This document shows, in pieces, positions 1-9,854 of a DNA stretch of 64,000 bases (positions are counted from its first letter, which is position 1; each line of letters starts with the position of its first letter). This stretch comes from Cladosporium sp. IMV 00045. Its lineage: Eukaryota; Ascomycota; Dothideomycetes; Cladosporiales; Cladosporiaceae. The notes beneath the pieces are model-generated. The model searched no databases, was not told where the DNA came from, and saw nothing but the letters and a program-made list of their open reading frames with translations. The stretch covers positions 1 through 64,000 of the forward strand of contig MSJI02000878.1 in the NCBI GenBank assembly GCA_001931905.2, in the 5' to 3' direction. Both the position numbers and the translations under genes were made by a program.

Positions 1-658
1 ACTTGACGGTGCCGCCGCGCATCATGGCGAAACCGTGGCAACGGTAGGCGGTGATGACCTGGTCCTCCCTGGTGATACCGTGCTCGATACCGCAAGCAAC
101 AGCCTCCTGGCCGGTGGACAGATGGCAGAAACCACGGATCTTCTTCTCCTTGTACAGACGGTCGGCGGCCATCTCCATGCGGCTGTAGAAAAGGTTGTGT
201 TAGTCCACCATCTTGTGCGATGCGCAATCTCCATTCGCAGATTCCCAGTCCAGCAATCGCCAATGCAATGTTTTTCCACGCGCCATCTTTCTTCCTCCGG
301 GGTGGCGATCACGTACCGCATGGCGACCATGTCGTAGTACATCTGCTTCAGCTCCTTCTTGGTGGTGTTGAGGGTGTATGAGGGCGGGTCGAGCTCGTAG
401 GTCTCGAAGGCCTCATCGGAGAGGCGCACGGGGAAAGGCTTGTCATCCTCCTACAGCAAGATAATCTTATCAGCACTCCGGCCTCACGCGCCTGCATCCA
501 ACCGCTTCTTGTTCATCTTCCGGCGCACATACCGAGGGGACCTCGCTCTTGTCGACGTGGCTGCTGGCGGCGTCGGTGGTGACATTGCGCCTGGCGACGG
601 GAGCAAATCTGAGAGCCTTGGGCGCGGCGGCAGCCCTGGGCGCGAAGCGGGACAGCAT
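1..658 (-). CDS. PDA1: Pyruvate dehydrogenase E1 component subunit alpha (5' part, partial)
   Basis: This is the thiamine-diphosphate-dependent subunit of mitochondrial pyruvate dehydrogenase, which decarboxylates pyruvate and passes the acetyl group to lipoyl-E2. Exons are complement(533..658), (317..450) and (1..182), with introns 451..532 and 183..316; the donors are GTATGT and GTACGT, and the frame carries through both junctions. Exon 1 encodes an Arg/Ala-rich presequence typical of mitochondrial import. Exon 2 encodes the conserved start of the mature protein ([10 protein letters not shown], then [13 protein letters not shown]). Exon 3 encodes [20 protein letters not shown] and continues to ITAYRCHGF before the window edge cuts the gene. 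The active-site loops lie outside the window. Length and order fit the family; only the first part is seen. Confidence 0.93.
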
Positions 659-1130
659 TTTCCTTTTGGACCTCGACCGTAGCGAGGGATTGGGTATAAA
701 CGAAGGTAATGAGGGAGGGAAGAGGAGGAGGAGGAGGAGGGGTGTAAGAGGTGGTGAGGTGAGAGGTGAGGTTCGTTGTTGGATTGAGATGTGCTGCAGC
801 TGCTGCTTGGTGTTGGATGGGGATCGGACTTCAGAACTCTCTCAACCACCAAACGCGGTGGGCGGGCGGGAAAGAGCTCTCGGGGCTGAAAAGGTGGTCC
901 CTGCTTTCTCCGGTCGAAATAATCCCGGAACAGACTTCGTTGCCGCACAAGGTGAGATATCAAAAAACCTGCATATATAAATAAATGTCTTGTCTGACTG
1001 AGAAAGAAGCTGCAATAAAATACACAAATACAGAGTCACTATCTGCACACTTGATCAAAACAATCCCACTCGCCAACGCCATGCTAATCCCTCAAGCAAA
1101 CCATGTAACACTCAATGCCAAACCATTCGC
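659..1130. other. Intergenic: PDA1 promoter and HAT1 3' flank
   Basis: Both flanking genes run on the minus strand, so this holds the PDA1 upstream region and the HAT1 trailer. A purine-rich (GGA)n stretch lies near 718-742. I see no further gene. Confidence 0.6.
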
Positions 1131-2687
1131 TCATCCGAATCGCGCCTTCTTATGTCCCCCATTCATCGCAACATCGCCCTCGTCATCCTCCTCATCCTCC
1201 CATTCATCGTCCTCATCGTCATCAACAACCTTTCGCTTTCTCGCGAGCCTCCTCGACGAAGCACCAGCAACAGCCTCACCACCTTTCTCCTTCGCCTCGA
1301 CCGCCTCCAGCATGCTAGTATATCCTTCAAGCACCGAGTCCAGCGCGCCGTCGACTTTCTCCGGACGCTCTTGCAGATCGATTTGCATGAGAGGATCGCG
1401 ATTGAAGATGTAGATGCGCTGCTTGGCGTAGAGTCTCCAGAAGAAGTAGGTCTTGTCGTGTTCGTTCGTTGAGCGCTCGCGCTTTGTGATTCTGTTTCTG
1501 GAGCGGTTGAGGGGAGGGATGGTGGAAAGCGTTTGCATTTCTACCAGACGTCCGAACTGGCGGGGGTCGATTTTTGACTGATTGCGGATCTTGGTGGTCA
1601 ATTCACCGTCGACGATGATGTCTACGGGAATGTGGGCGGTGGGCTTGAGCTTCTCTGCGGGCACGTTGGTGTTGATCTTGAGGCTTGCGAAGTCGGGGTT
1701 GTGGGCGCGGAGGTAGCGCATGTCACAGAGGTCGCGCATGTCATCGAACGCCTCGTTGGGGTCTTCGACTGTGAACTCGCGCACGCTGGCGGGAGATGTG
1801 AGATGCAGGTACATGGCGTTGTAAAGCTCCTGGCCGTGACCTTGTCCTTGGAAGGTGGGCAGAATGACGAATTGCGACAAGCGCTCTCGGCTTGGAAGAT
1901 CCAGCGGTGACTTGACCTCGTTGTCGCGCAGCGTTTCGTCGAGGTCCTTCTCTAGCGACGCTTCCTGTTGGATGGCGGCCTGAGTAGCATCGCTGCTACG
2001 AAGAGGCCTCAGCCCAGCCTCGCTCATGTTGCGACCAGGGAAAGTGAAGACCTTGTACGATGTTCCAAATCCAATGAAAGCGTATGGCGATGAACCTGCG
2101 GAAACCTTGTCCTTGACTTGGTAGACGAGGAACAGCTTCCACCGCTGGGTGGTCCAGTCCTGCTCGAGCTGCAGAGTTGTTCCACCCTCGATGAATAGAG
2201 GCACCAGGATCTGCATGTTCTCCAACAGCTTCTTCGCAGTCTCATCCGCCAGGCTTGCGCACCAAATCTCGAACTTCTTGCCCTCTCTTGTATACTCGCG
2301 GATCTTGTCACCAGGCGGCTTCCAGTCCAACGCATCCTTGTCCTCCTCCACACTCGCGTTGAAAGCCTCTTCAGGCAGAAAGTCCTTCAGCGCACCTTCC
2401 ACGTCTGTCGGTTTGATATCTCCGATCGCGTTGAACTTCTTGCCGTACTCCACTTTGAGGCTCGGTCGCAAGTCGTGCGCAGCAAATGTGAGGTTGATGG
2501 CCAGGTCCTGGTAGCCGAAGATGGCTTCCTCCTCGCCATAGATGGGGTAGGTGAACTCGGGGTTGAACGAAGCATGTTCGCTGCCATCGCCGTGATTAAG
2601 GAAGATGTTGAAGCACTCGTTGCTGTTGCTGGACCACTCTTCAACCTGGTCCTTGATGGTCTGGACGAGTTCGGACTCGGAATCCAT
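1131..2687 (-). CDS. HAT1: Histone acetyltransferase type B catalytic subunit
   Basis: Hat1 acetylates newly made histone H4 (Lys5/Lys12 in studied species) before chromatin assembly, with the Hat2/RbAp46 partner. The gene is one uninterrupted 518-residue frame. The N-terminal Hat1 domain (roughly residues 5-200) contains PIYGEEEAIFGYQDL. The GNAT acetyl-CoA loop is clear at residues 273-285 (FVILPTFQGQGHG), matching the Q/R-x-x-G-x-G/A signature. The C-terminus is a long acidic and Lys/Arg tail (DDDEDDEWEDEEDDEGD, then HKKARFG), a plausible histone-binding or nuclear signal. It is longer than the yeast enzyme, as usual in filamentous fungi. The start ATG at 2687 precedes a conserved-looking N-terminus. 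Confidence 0.93.
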   Translation of the reverse strand: MDSESELVQTIKDQVEEWSSNSNECFNIFLNHGDGSEHASFNPEFTYPIYGEEEAIFGYQDLAINLTFAAHDLRPSLKVEYGKKFNAIGDIKPTDVEGALKDFLPEEAFNASVEEDKDALDWKPPGDKIREYTREGKKFEIWCASLADETAKKLLENMQILVPLFIEGGTTLQLEQDWTTQRWKLFLVYQVKDKVSAGSSPYAFIGFGTSYKVFTFPGRNMSEAGLRPLRSSDATQAAIQQEASLEKDLDETLRDNEVKSPLDLPSRERLSQFVILPTFQGQGHGQELYNAMYLHLTSPASVREFTVEDPNEAFDDMRDLCDMRYLRAHNPDFASLKINTNVPAEKLKPTAHIPVDIIVDGELTTKIRNQSKIDPRQFGRLVEMQTLSTIPPLNRSRNRITKRERSTNEHDKTYFFWRLYAKQRIYIFNRDPLMQIDLQERPEKVDGALDSVLEGYTSMLEAVEAKEKGGEAVAGASSRRLARKRKVVDDDEDDEWEDEEDDEGDVAMNGGHKKARFG

Positions 2688-3189
2688 GGTGGGTGGTGTT
2701 GCTCACGAAATATCTGTGGTTTGATGATACACGCGAAAGATGTCGCACAAATGTAGCGGAAAGAAAACTGCGGTGTGAAGGTATCGTAAGTAAAAGGTGG
2801 TGGAACAGTAAGTGATCAGCGAAGCTTCCAATTTATGACAAGGCCGAGGAGACGCGCCTCATGTCGCGCGCGTCAGAAAGAACGGCGGACTGTAAGTGAA
2901 AGTAGCAATGAATCTAATCTAATCAAAATCTACACCCAAGCAAGGAGCAAGGCGAGGAAGGCAAGGGTCTGGCAACTTTGAAACCGTGATGGGCGAAGCT
3001 GACGAGTATTGAGTGGATCCCAGTCGCATCTGCAATGACGCTCTTTCTCCTTGTTTCCCACATGCAATCTTTCTTAAATATACTACCTCAATGATTGATT
3101 TGCGATTATAAAGAGCCGATTCAGGTATCCTCTGGGAGAAAGCAGAACGAGTGGGCAAAAGACGACGTGGATCGCCGTTATCATTCACC
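2688..3189. other. Divergent intergenic region between HAT1 and the ZIP transporter
   Basis: About 500 bp separates two divergent start codons and must hold both promoters. An open frame on the minus strand overlaps the ZIP first exon but shows no protein-like features. No TATA box stands out. Confidence 0.5.
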
Positions 3190-4618
3190 ATGTGGGACGG
3201 TTTCTTCATATTATTGCTGCTATGCGTGGTAATGGCCGTAGCGTAAGTGAATAACACTAATGATGAGCAACTAATAATGAGCAATAGTGATATTTACTTC
3301 GCGTACATACACTGACAAGACACAAACCAGATCTATCCTCGCAGGCCTACTACCCTTGTCATTCGCCCTATCGCAACGACAGCTACGATTCATTACCGCC
3401 CTGGGAACAGGTGTCCTGGTGGGAACATCCCTCATAGTCATCATACCCGAGGGCGTCGAGACGGTCTACAGCGCGAGCGGAAGCAGTCACAGCCATGGAA
3501 AACGCGATCTATCGTCCGGCTTGTCGAGAAGAGGTCTGGACAATGCTCACCCGGTCGCGGAAATCTCATGGCAGCCATTGAAAAGAGGCGGCGACATGGA
3601 TGGCCCTATCGCTGGTCCACCTGGCGTGATGAGAGAGGGCGACTTCGTCACTGGCCCAGACGATGGCCACAAGTCACAAGAGGAAGTCGCGCAAGAGCTA
3701 TCCCAGCCGGGCCACCCGTCTACAGACGCCGGCCATGAAGGACAATCGAGTCTCCCTCCCAGCGAGCAAAAGGGCTGGTCGTCCCAAACAAGCGAGCACT
3801 CCGAAGGAGAAGACACGGACCGCGAACCTCACGCCTGGATTGGAGTTTCTCTCATCTCTGGCTTCATCCTGATGTACCTCATCGACACCCTCCCGCGCCG
3901 CGCCGGCGCCTCCTCCCAACCTCAAAGCTTCCAAATCAACCTCACGCAATTCAGTCTGAACAGATCTTCAACCACAGACTCACCGAACCCCGAGTCTCCC
4001 CCGCAAGAAACAGACTACCACCCCTCCGCCACCAGTCAGGGCTCTACCTCCCGCCCTTCCTCAACAACAGTCGGGCTGGTCATCCACGCCTGCGCAGATG
4101 GCATTGCTCTCGGCGCTTCGTCCTCCAGCGGCCCGTCCGAAAGCGGCCGCAATCTCTCCTTCATCATCTTCCTCGCCCTGATGATCCACAAAGCACCCGC
4201 AGCCTTCGGCCTAACAACCACTCTGCTAAAACAAGGCCTCTCGAAGCGCGCAGCACGCGCACACCTTATCGTGTTCTCGCTCGCAGCACCCGCCGGCGCG
4301 CTGGTGACCTGGGCAGCTGCAACGTTGCTGGGCTACGGAGGGCTTCCGGAGAGCATGAGCGCGGAGTTTGCCACAGGCGTGTTGCTTTTGTTCAGTGGTG
4401 GCACGTTCCTTTATGTGGCGATGCATACGATGCAGGACAGCGGTAGGCATGCAGAGCATGGAGACGATGGGTATACGGAGGTGCCGATGAATGGATACGG
4501 CGAGGGTGGAAGTGGTGTTCCTTCGAAGGAAAGCGGCCAGCCAGGCGTGGCAGAGACTTTAGTCACTGTGCTTGGGATGCTTTTGCCGTTGTTGACCCAG
4601 TTTGGGCATGCGCATTGA
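3190..4618 (+). CDS. ZIP family metal transporter, ZIP9/ATX2 type
   Basis: This is a predicted divalent-metal (Zn or Mn) transporter of the SLC39A9/ATX2 branch, which in yeast and animals acts in the Golgi. The true start is a short first exon (3190..3242) encoding a hydrophobic helix, MWDGFFILLLLCVVMAVA, spliced through GTAAGT to 3331. The joined sequence reads straight into LAGLLPLSFALS and then GTGVLVGTSLIVIIPEGVE, the usual first two helices. The product is 446 residues. The central loop (about residues 80-240) is long, polar and His-containing. The metal-site helices carry HACADGIALG (H270, D274) and ALMIHKAP (H304). Later helices are at about residues 320-380 and at the C-terminus. It lies divergent to HAT1 and convergent with the next gene. 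The metal specificity is not readable from sequence. Confidence 0.88.
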
Positions 4619-5032
4619 GAGTTCGTGGGGAGGATTGTAGGATATGATACGAGATGATATGAAACAAGATTCAGACCGAGAATGCCATTCATGTTCGGGA
4701 TTCTGCAGTTCTGATTTGTTTGCAGATTTTCAAGGGCTGCTTTACAAGATTTAGTCATCCATTTCCATGGAATCATGATGCCTTGAAAGTCAAAAAGCTA
4801 GCACGATGTTCCTTGCAACAATCAAGCAACTTGTCAATCCGTGTAGTACATGTGCATTGAGTGACGTTCATTTGTATTGTCAATGCCTGGAGTCCCAATC
4901 GCCCATCGACCGCCAACAATCCAGCTGTCAGCTGTCGACAGAAGGACCAATCCCAGAATCGAAGCCCAACGCCGCATATTCGTAATTACATAAAACCCAT
5001 CAATTCATCCCTCCCCTCACCCAACCCCAAAA
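4619..5032. other. Convergent intergenic region
   Basis: This is 3' flank for the ZIP gene on the plus strand and the small membrane protein on the minus strand. It is C- and A-rich near 5010-5100. I see no gene. Confidence 0.5.
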
Positions 5033-5574
5033 TCAAGCACCATCCCCCCAAATCCCCAGCACGCCCATCCCAAACCCAACCGCGCTAACCACACACCTCA
5101 CCCCCTCAACCAACTGCTGCGCCCTCGCCCTCCTCTCCACCTCCTCACCATTGACATCCTCTCCATCCTCCCTCACAACCCCCAACTTCAATCTCTTCTC
5201 CATAGCCAAATTCAACCCACCAGCGCAAGCAGCCACGAGACCCGTCCAGAGCAGGTAAGGGTGTCGGACGCGCGCGGGACTGAGCGCGAAAGCGGCCAGC
5301 AGCGAGGCGCTGGCGAGGGTGGAGAGGGTGCGGATGTGCAGGGTTGCGAGGCGCGTGGTTTGCGCGAGCGTGTAGGCCGCGGGTTTGGCGGTGGGGAGGG
5401 TGAGGAGGGAGGGCAGGGATTGCGTGGAGAGGGTGTAGGAGACGCCCTGGTCTTGATCGTTAGGAGTGGGCTTGGAAGAGATTGCATGTTTCTGGAGATG
5501 GTGATGTGACGTACCGTGAGGAGGCCGAGACTGACGGTTCCTACGAACTTGCAGACGGTCACAGTGGCCGGCAT
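5033..5574 (-). CDS. Small multispanning membrane protein, Atg33/SCM4-like
   Basis: Two exons, complement(5515..5574) and (5033..5446), join in phase 0 across a 68-bp intron (donor GTACGT, acceptor CCAG) to give 157 residues. Exon 1 reads MPATVTVCKFVGTVSLGLLT and exon 2 continues GVSYTLSTQSLPSLLTLP. Two later hydrophobic stretches follow, ending near the C-terminus (VVSAVGFGMGVLGIWG). A basic and acidic loop (KRLKLGVVREDGEDVNGEE) separates the last helices. This pattern matches my recollection of fungal Atg33-like outer-mitochondrial-membrane proteins linked to mitophagy in yeast. The family call is moderately sure and the function is inferred. It shares a divergent upstream region with the dienoyl-CoA reductase. 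Confidence 0.72.
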
Positions 5575-6119
5575 GGTTGCGAGTTTGAGGTGGACTCGTG
5601 ACGCCAATGCTATGTTGGAGTGCTTCGATGCAGGTACCGATGGCCGTATGCGTCTGCAGACTGCTATGTGGGTATCACGTGCAATAGTTGGGTTGTTTAA
5701 TGGACGTTGTGAACTCCCCAGGATCCAACCCCAGCGAAACGGCGAACGATGTCATCAGACGGTGGTCAGTCCAACTTGCCGAGGCACGTCAGACGGAAAC
5801 ACTTCCTCCCTGACAAGACCCTACATGTACGACACAATCAACGTACAACACAAGCCATTGATTTGTGATATTCGGCTTCGAGAATCACTTTCGGCTCACT
5901 GTCTTATATTTGCAGCCAGCTGAATTCATTCGTGAATAATTCACACTTCATCTGGGAGTTAAACATCCGAGGTTACCTGGGCTTACTGCCGTTACGGCCG
6001 CAGTGATAGGGAACACTAGACAGGCATACTGGACCATAAGAACATCGATAACTCCCTGAGATTGACCAGACATCATCAAGCACCCATCCTCATCAAGCAC
6101 CCGCATCAAATTCCAAACC
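5575..6119. other. Divergent intergenic region before SPS19-like gene
   Basis: The region separates two divergent starts and probably holds both promoters. No TATA box or coding sequence is evident. Confidence 0.5.
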
Positions 6120-7064
6120 ATGCCGCTCCCACGCGAAGAATTCCTCAGCTCCACCTGGCGAGATGGCATCTTCGACAACAAAGTACTCTTCTGCACCGGC
6201 GGCGCCGGCACCATCTGCAGCGCTCAAACCCGCGCCTTCGTGGCTCTAGGAGGCAATGCGTGCATCATCGGGCGCAATGTTGAGAAAACCGAACGCATGG
6301 CCAAAGACATCGCCACAGCACGACCTGGAGCCAACGTGATCGGAATCGGAGCCGTGGACGTACGCGACCCGAAGGCACTGCAAGACGCCGCAGACCGCTG
6401 TGCGAAGGAACTGGGCGGGATCGATTTCTGCATTGCTGGTGCTGCTGGAAACTTCCTGGCGCCTATGGCACAGCTTAGCAGTAATGCTTTCAAGACTGTC
6501 ATGGACATTGATGCGTTAGGCTCGTACAACACCGCCAAAGCCACGCTGCCGTATCTGGTGAAGAGTGCTGAGAAGCACAAGAACACCGGCAAAGCATACC
6601 CGGATGGCACTGGCGGCCGCATTATTTTCATCTCTGCCACGTTCCACTACACCGGCAAGCCATTGCAAGCTCACGTTTCAGCAGCGAAAGCGGCGGTGGA
6701 TCAGATCTGTTACGCCACATGTCTGGAGTTCGGCCCACTGGGCGTCACTTCGAATGTCATCACGCCAGGTCCCATCGCGAACACGGAGGGTATGGAGCGA
6801 TTAGCGAAGTCCGACGAAGAGACAGTGAAGCGGAGCAAGATCGGTATCCCGTCTGGCAGATGGGGCGAGGTCAAGGAGATTTCGGATGCGACGGTCTACC
6901 TCTTCTCCGAGGCCGGCAGCTATGTCAACGGGCACGCTCTCGTGGTTGACGGTGGATCGTGGAGAGTGGCGGGTGGTGACATGGGTGGATACCAGTACCC
7001 CGACTTCCTGCTGAGCGGGGATGCCGTGAGCGGTGTCAAGGGAGGGAAGAAAGCAAAACTCTAG
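6120..7064 (+). CDS. SPS19: Peroxisomal 2,4-dienoyl-CoA reductase (SDR family)
   Basis: This NADPH-dependent short-chain reductase removes double bonds at even positions during peroxisomal beta-oxidation of unsaturated fatty acids. It is a single 314-residue exon. The dinucleotide-binding glycine motif is TGGAGTI at residues 26-32. GGIDFCIAGAAGNFLAP is the characteristic central segment of the DECR subfamily, and HVSAAKAAVDQ carries the catalytic lysine. PSGRWGEVKEISD and the late VNGHALVVDGG complete the fold. The C-terminus is KKAKL, a PTS1-type peroxisomal import signal (AKL variant). The start at 6120 gives the usual N-terminus. The AKL ending is shared with the acyl-CoA ligase at 54-56 kb. 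Confidence 0.92.
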   Translation: MPLPREEFLSSTWRDGIFDNKVLFCTGGAGTICSAQTRAFVALGGNACIIGRNVEKTERMAKDIATARPGANVIGIGAVDVRDPKALQDAADRCAKELGGIDFCIAGAAGNFLAPMAQLSSNAFKTVMDIDALGSYNTAKATLPYLVKSAEKHKNTGKAYPDGTGGRIIFISATFHYTGKPLQAHVSAAKAAVDQICYATCLEFGPLGVTSNVITPGPIANTEGMERLAKSDEETVKRSKIGIPSGRWGEVKEISDATVYLFSEAGSYVNGHALVVDGGSWRVAGGDMGGYQYPDFLLSGDAVSGVKGGKKAKL

Positions 7065-8468
7065 AATATCCTGTCTGAATCAAATGTATAGCGTGGCGTT
7101 TGGGATCGTGGCAAAGCGTTTGAAATCGGTCCAAGCTAGCCGATGCCCTCAAGGTCATGGCAAGGTTCGTGTGCTATGTTTAAGCACCAAGCTGGTGGTG
7201 TTGACAGCAATTGCTCGTCCCAAAGATTGGGAGAGACTTGCTCGAGACAGATCACCTTCAGCTCCCCTTGACGACCACGTATCACTATACGCCTTCGAAA
7301 GACGATGACACAATCACGATCACAGGCATAAGCACGACGGAAATGTCGCAATAGGGCTACCACTTGCAGACCACGTCTTGGTGTCCTCACAGACGATCAG
7401 CGGGCTGCTTTTACCACCTGTGGCTGATGGTGCCACGGATCGAACACCATGTGACGCCTCAAGTGGCAGGTTCGCGGGTGTTCTCGGCCTACATCGGCCA
7501 GCACATATGAGCGACTTGCACAGAACTTGGCAGGATCCTGCTTTTGCGGCCCTGCAACTAAGCCTGAAGAAGGACGAAGACGTTAAGATCGCCATTTAGT
7601 TCAGGTCTTGTGGCTTTGCTTTTGCGGCTGTGAATGATTGACAGAGGGGCGGTCATGCAGATACTTGGTCTCCCAAGAAGCTTGCTTGGAAGTGACGTAG
7701 CCGGTTTTCGAAACATGGACACCTCACCTCATACATCAGTTCTAGACAACTGTTGTAGGCGAACAGGGCGAAGTCATGATTCCAGCCCACAACGCATATT
7801 AAGTCCTACGCACAAGTGAAACAATGATGACAAGCATGGCATCGAAGCGAGCAAGGAACTACGCTTGGTCGTCTGCGTCGGCGAACGCCTCATCATCAGC
7901 AAATCGATTCTCATCTCCCCCCTTCGAAGCTCCCCATGCAGTCTAGCCTTGGTGGGGCTCGTCTTCCCTCTAGGGCTGCTTCTACCAAGAATCGCCAATG
8001 CTAAACAAACAAACAGGGCAATTAGAGTTCTAGAGCGAAATAGCTCTGCAGGTCGGTGGCATGTTGTCGTATCATCGGTCCAGTCTTCGCGTATGGCTCA
8101 CGATTTTCGCATACGTATGCGGTACACGTGGTCTTGCTCCTTTGAGACCCATGCGAGCGATACTATGATGTCTTCTTGTCTAAACCTGGCCAAGGACCCT
8201 TTCGATCATTACCTGCAGGGTCATAGAGGGGAGTGGTGCTGGTGACGACATTGGCGAATGCCCGTGACATGGATCTGGGGAGCTTGACGACACAAAACTT
8301 GGTACACGACAAGTCGTGCTAGGGACTTGGACGTGGCCACTGCAAGCTGATCAAGATCTATAAAAACTTACCCTTTCCCGGACCTGTAAGAGGTTTTCTA
8401 TTCCTATCTGTATCATACTCCAAACTTCAAACACCAATCCTTCAACTTGACTTAATTTTACGAATATC
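7065..8468. other. 1.4-kb intergenic region
   Basis: The region holds the SPS19-like 3' flank and the upstream region of the repeat protein. Short open frames occur on both strands, but none shows composition, motifs or splice structure that would support a gene. A TATA box lies near its right end. Confidence 0.5.
8359..8366 (+). promoter_or_regulatory. TATA box of the Gly/Ser repeat protein gene
   Basis: TATAAAAA lies 103 bp before the start codon at 8469 and is followed by a pyrimidine-rich leader, a classic layout for a strongly regulated fungal promoter. An AGGGG stress-element-like word is also present near 8227. Confidence 0.55.
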
Positions 8469-9854
8469 ATGTCTTACAACACATCTGACAGCTTGGCTGG
8501 TATGTTCACTTCCATTGATGTGACCGATCTCATTGCTGACTAGAATGCTCTTCAGGTCGCCAAGGCGATGCCTATGGCTCTACCAACATCACCGGTTCCG
8601 GTCCCGGTTCTGACAACTTGAGCTCCGGTGCCTATGGCCCAGCTCCCACTACCAAGGGCCCTCACAGCTCTGACATGGCCAACAAGGTGGATCGTGAGTG
8701 AAAGATCAATGAAAAACATAAACTCAAAAAAACTTTCTAACCGACGTACCACAGCGAGAGTCGACTCCGACAACAGCAAGGGCTACGGCAACACGGGCAC
8801 CTACGGCTCGAGCACCACTCACGGCGGCCCGACCACCTCCGGACCCCACTCCACCGACACTGCCAACCGCGCCGACCCCAGAATAGACAGCGACGGCAGG
8901 GGCATCGACAGCTCAAGGTCCGCGACTGGCGGTTACGGTTCGACCGGCAATGCCTTCGACTCGACCAACACAGGAGCGTACGGCTCGACTGGCACTTCTG
9001 GTCTTGGATCTAACACCACTTCCGGCCTTGACTCGTCGAGGACTACCGGCGGCACTAGCGGCCTTCACTCTTCAGGCCTCGACTCTTCCAGAACTACCGG
9101 CACTAGCGGCCTTGGTTCTTCAGGCATTGGGTCGACAGGCACTTCAGGTCTTGACTCGTCCAGAACCACCGGCACCAGCGGTCTTGGTTCTTCAGGCATT
9201 GGCTCGACAGGCACCTCCGGCCTCGACTCATCCAGAACCACCGGAACCAGCGGTCTCGGATCCAGCAACACGACCACCGGCTACGGCTCTTCCAACGCTG
9301 GCCCTCACGATTCCAACCTCGCCAACAAGGCCGACCCCAGAGTCGATTCCGACAACAGTAAGAGCTACGGCAACACCGGCTATGGCTCTTCCACAACTGG
9401 CACCAGCGGTCTCGGATCCAGCACCACCACCTCCGGCTACGGTTCCACGAACGCCGGTCCCCACGACTCCAACCTCGCCAACAAGGCCGACCCCAGAGTC
9501 GATTCTGACAACAGCAAGGCCTACAGCAGCAACACCGGCTACGGCTCATCCACAACCGGCACGCACGGCGTAAGTTACTCCCATCCTGCAAACCCCCTTG
9601 AATCCATTCAGTCATTTTAACAACCATCCCAGACCACCGGCGTCGGCGCCGGTACCACGGGAGGCGTCGGCAGCAACACCTACGGCAGCGGCAACAACAA
9701 CAACCTGGGCCCGCACGACGACACGCAAGACAAGAGGAAAGACTCGACCATGGGCAAGCTCATGGAGAAAGCTGGCACGGCTCTGCACCAGGAGGGCATT
9801 GCGGAGAAGGGCAGGGAGAAGAGGGAGCAGGCTGCTAGGACTGATGCTTATTAG
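8469..9854 (+). CDS. Gly/Ser/Thr-rich repeat protein with DPRVDSD motifs
   Basis: Four exons (8469..8499, 8556..8693, 8755..9569, 9633..9854) keep frame to give 401 residues. There is no signal peptide or membrane segment. The protein consists of repeats: four copies of a block like GPHxSNxANKxDPRVDSD, the first split by intron 2 between D and PRVDSD, plus a 24-residue tandem unit (GLDSSRTTGTSG...) in the middle. The last about 40 residues are different: charged and helical, with MGKLMEKAGTALHQEGIAEK and ending QAARTDAY. Proteins with the ANKxDPRVDSD block are widespread in fungi and often stress- or conidium-associated; that is recollection, not evidence here. A TATA box and short exons suggest regulated expression. 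The function is unknown; it could be hydrophilic and LEA-like. Confidence 0.85.
9075..9266 (+). repeat. 72-bp tandem repeats inside the repeat protein
   Basis: Units 9075..9146 and 9147..9218 are full copies and 9219..9266 is a partial third copy. Each encodes GLDSSRTTGTSGLGSS, with GIGSTGTS completing the full units. Copies differ mostly at silent positions, so the peptide is kept while the DNA drifts. Confidence 0.85.

Noticed and set aside
549..980. 143-codon plus-strand frame opposite PDA1 exon 1
   Set aside because: It is antisense to a clear coding exon and its composition is simple Gly/Arg/Glu from the (GGA)n stretch.
2919..3284. 121-codon minus-strand open frame
   Set aside because: It overlaps the ZIP first exon and divergent promoter and has no domain-like composition or splice structure.
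7444..7510. tRNA B-box-like word on the minus strand (TGTTCGATCC)
   Set aside because: The flanking bases cannot form the T stem, acceptor stem or anticodon arm.
7865..8245. 126-codon plus-strand frame
   Set aside because: No ATG in a good context, no domain-like pattern, and it sits in the promoter region of the repeat protein.
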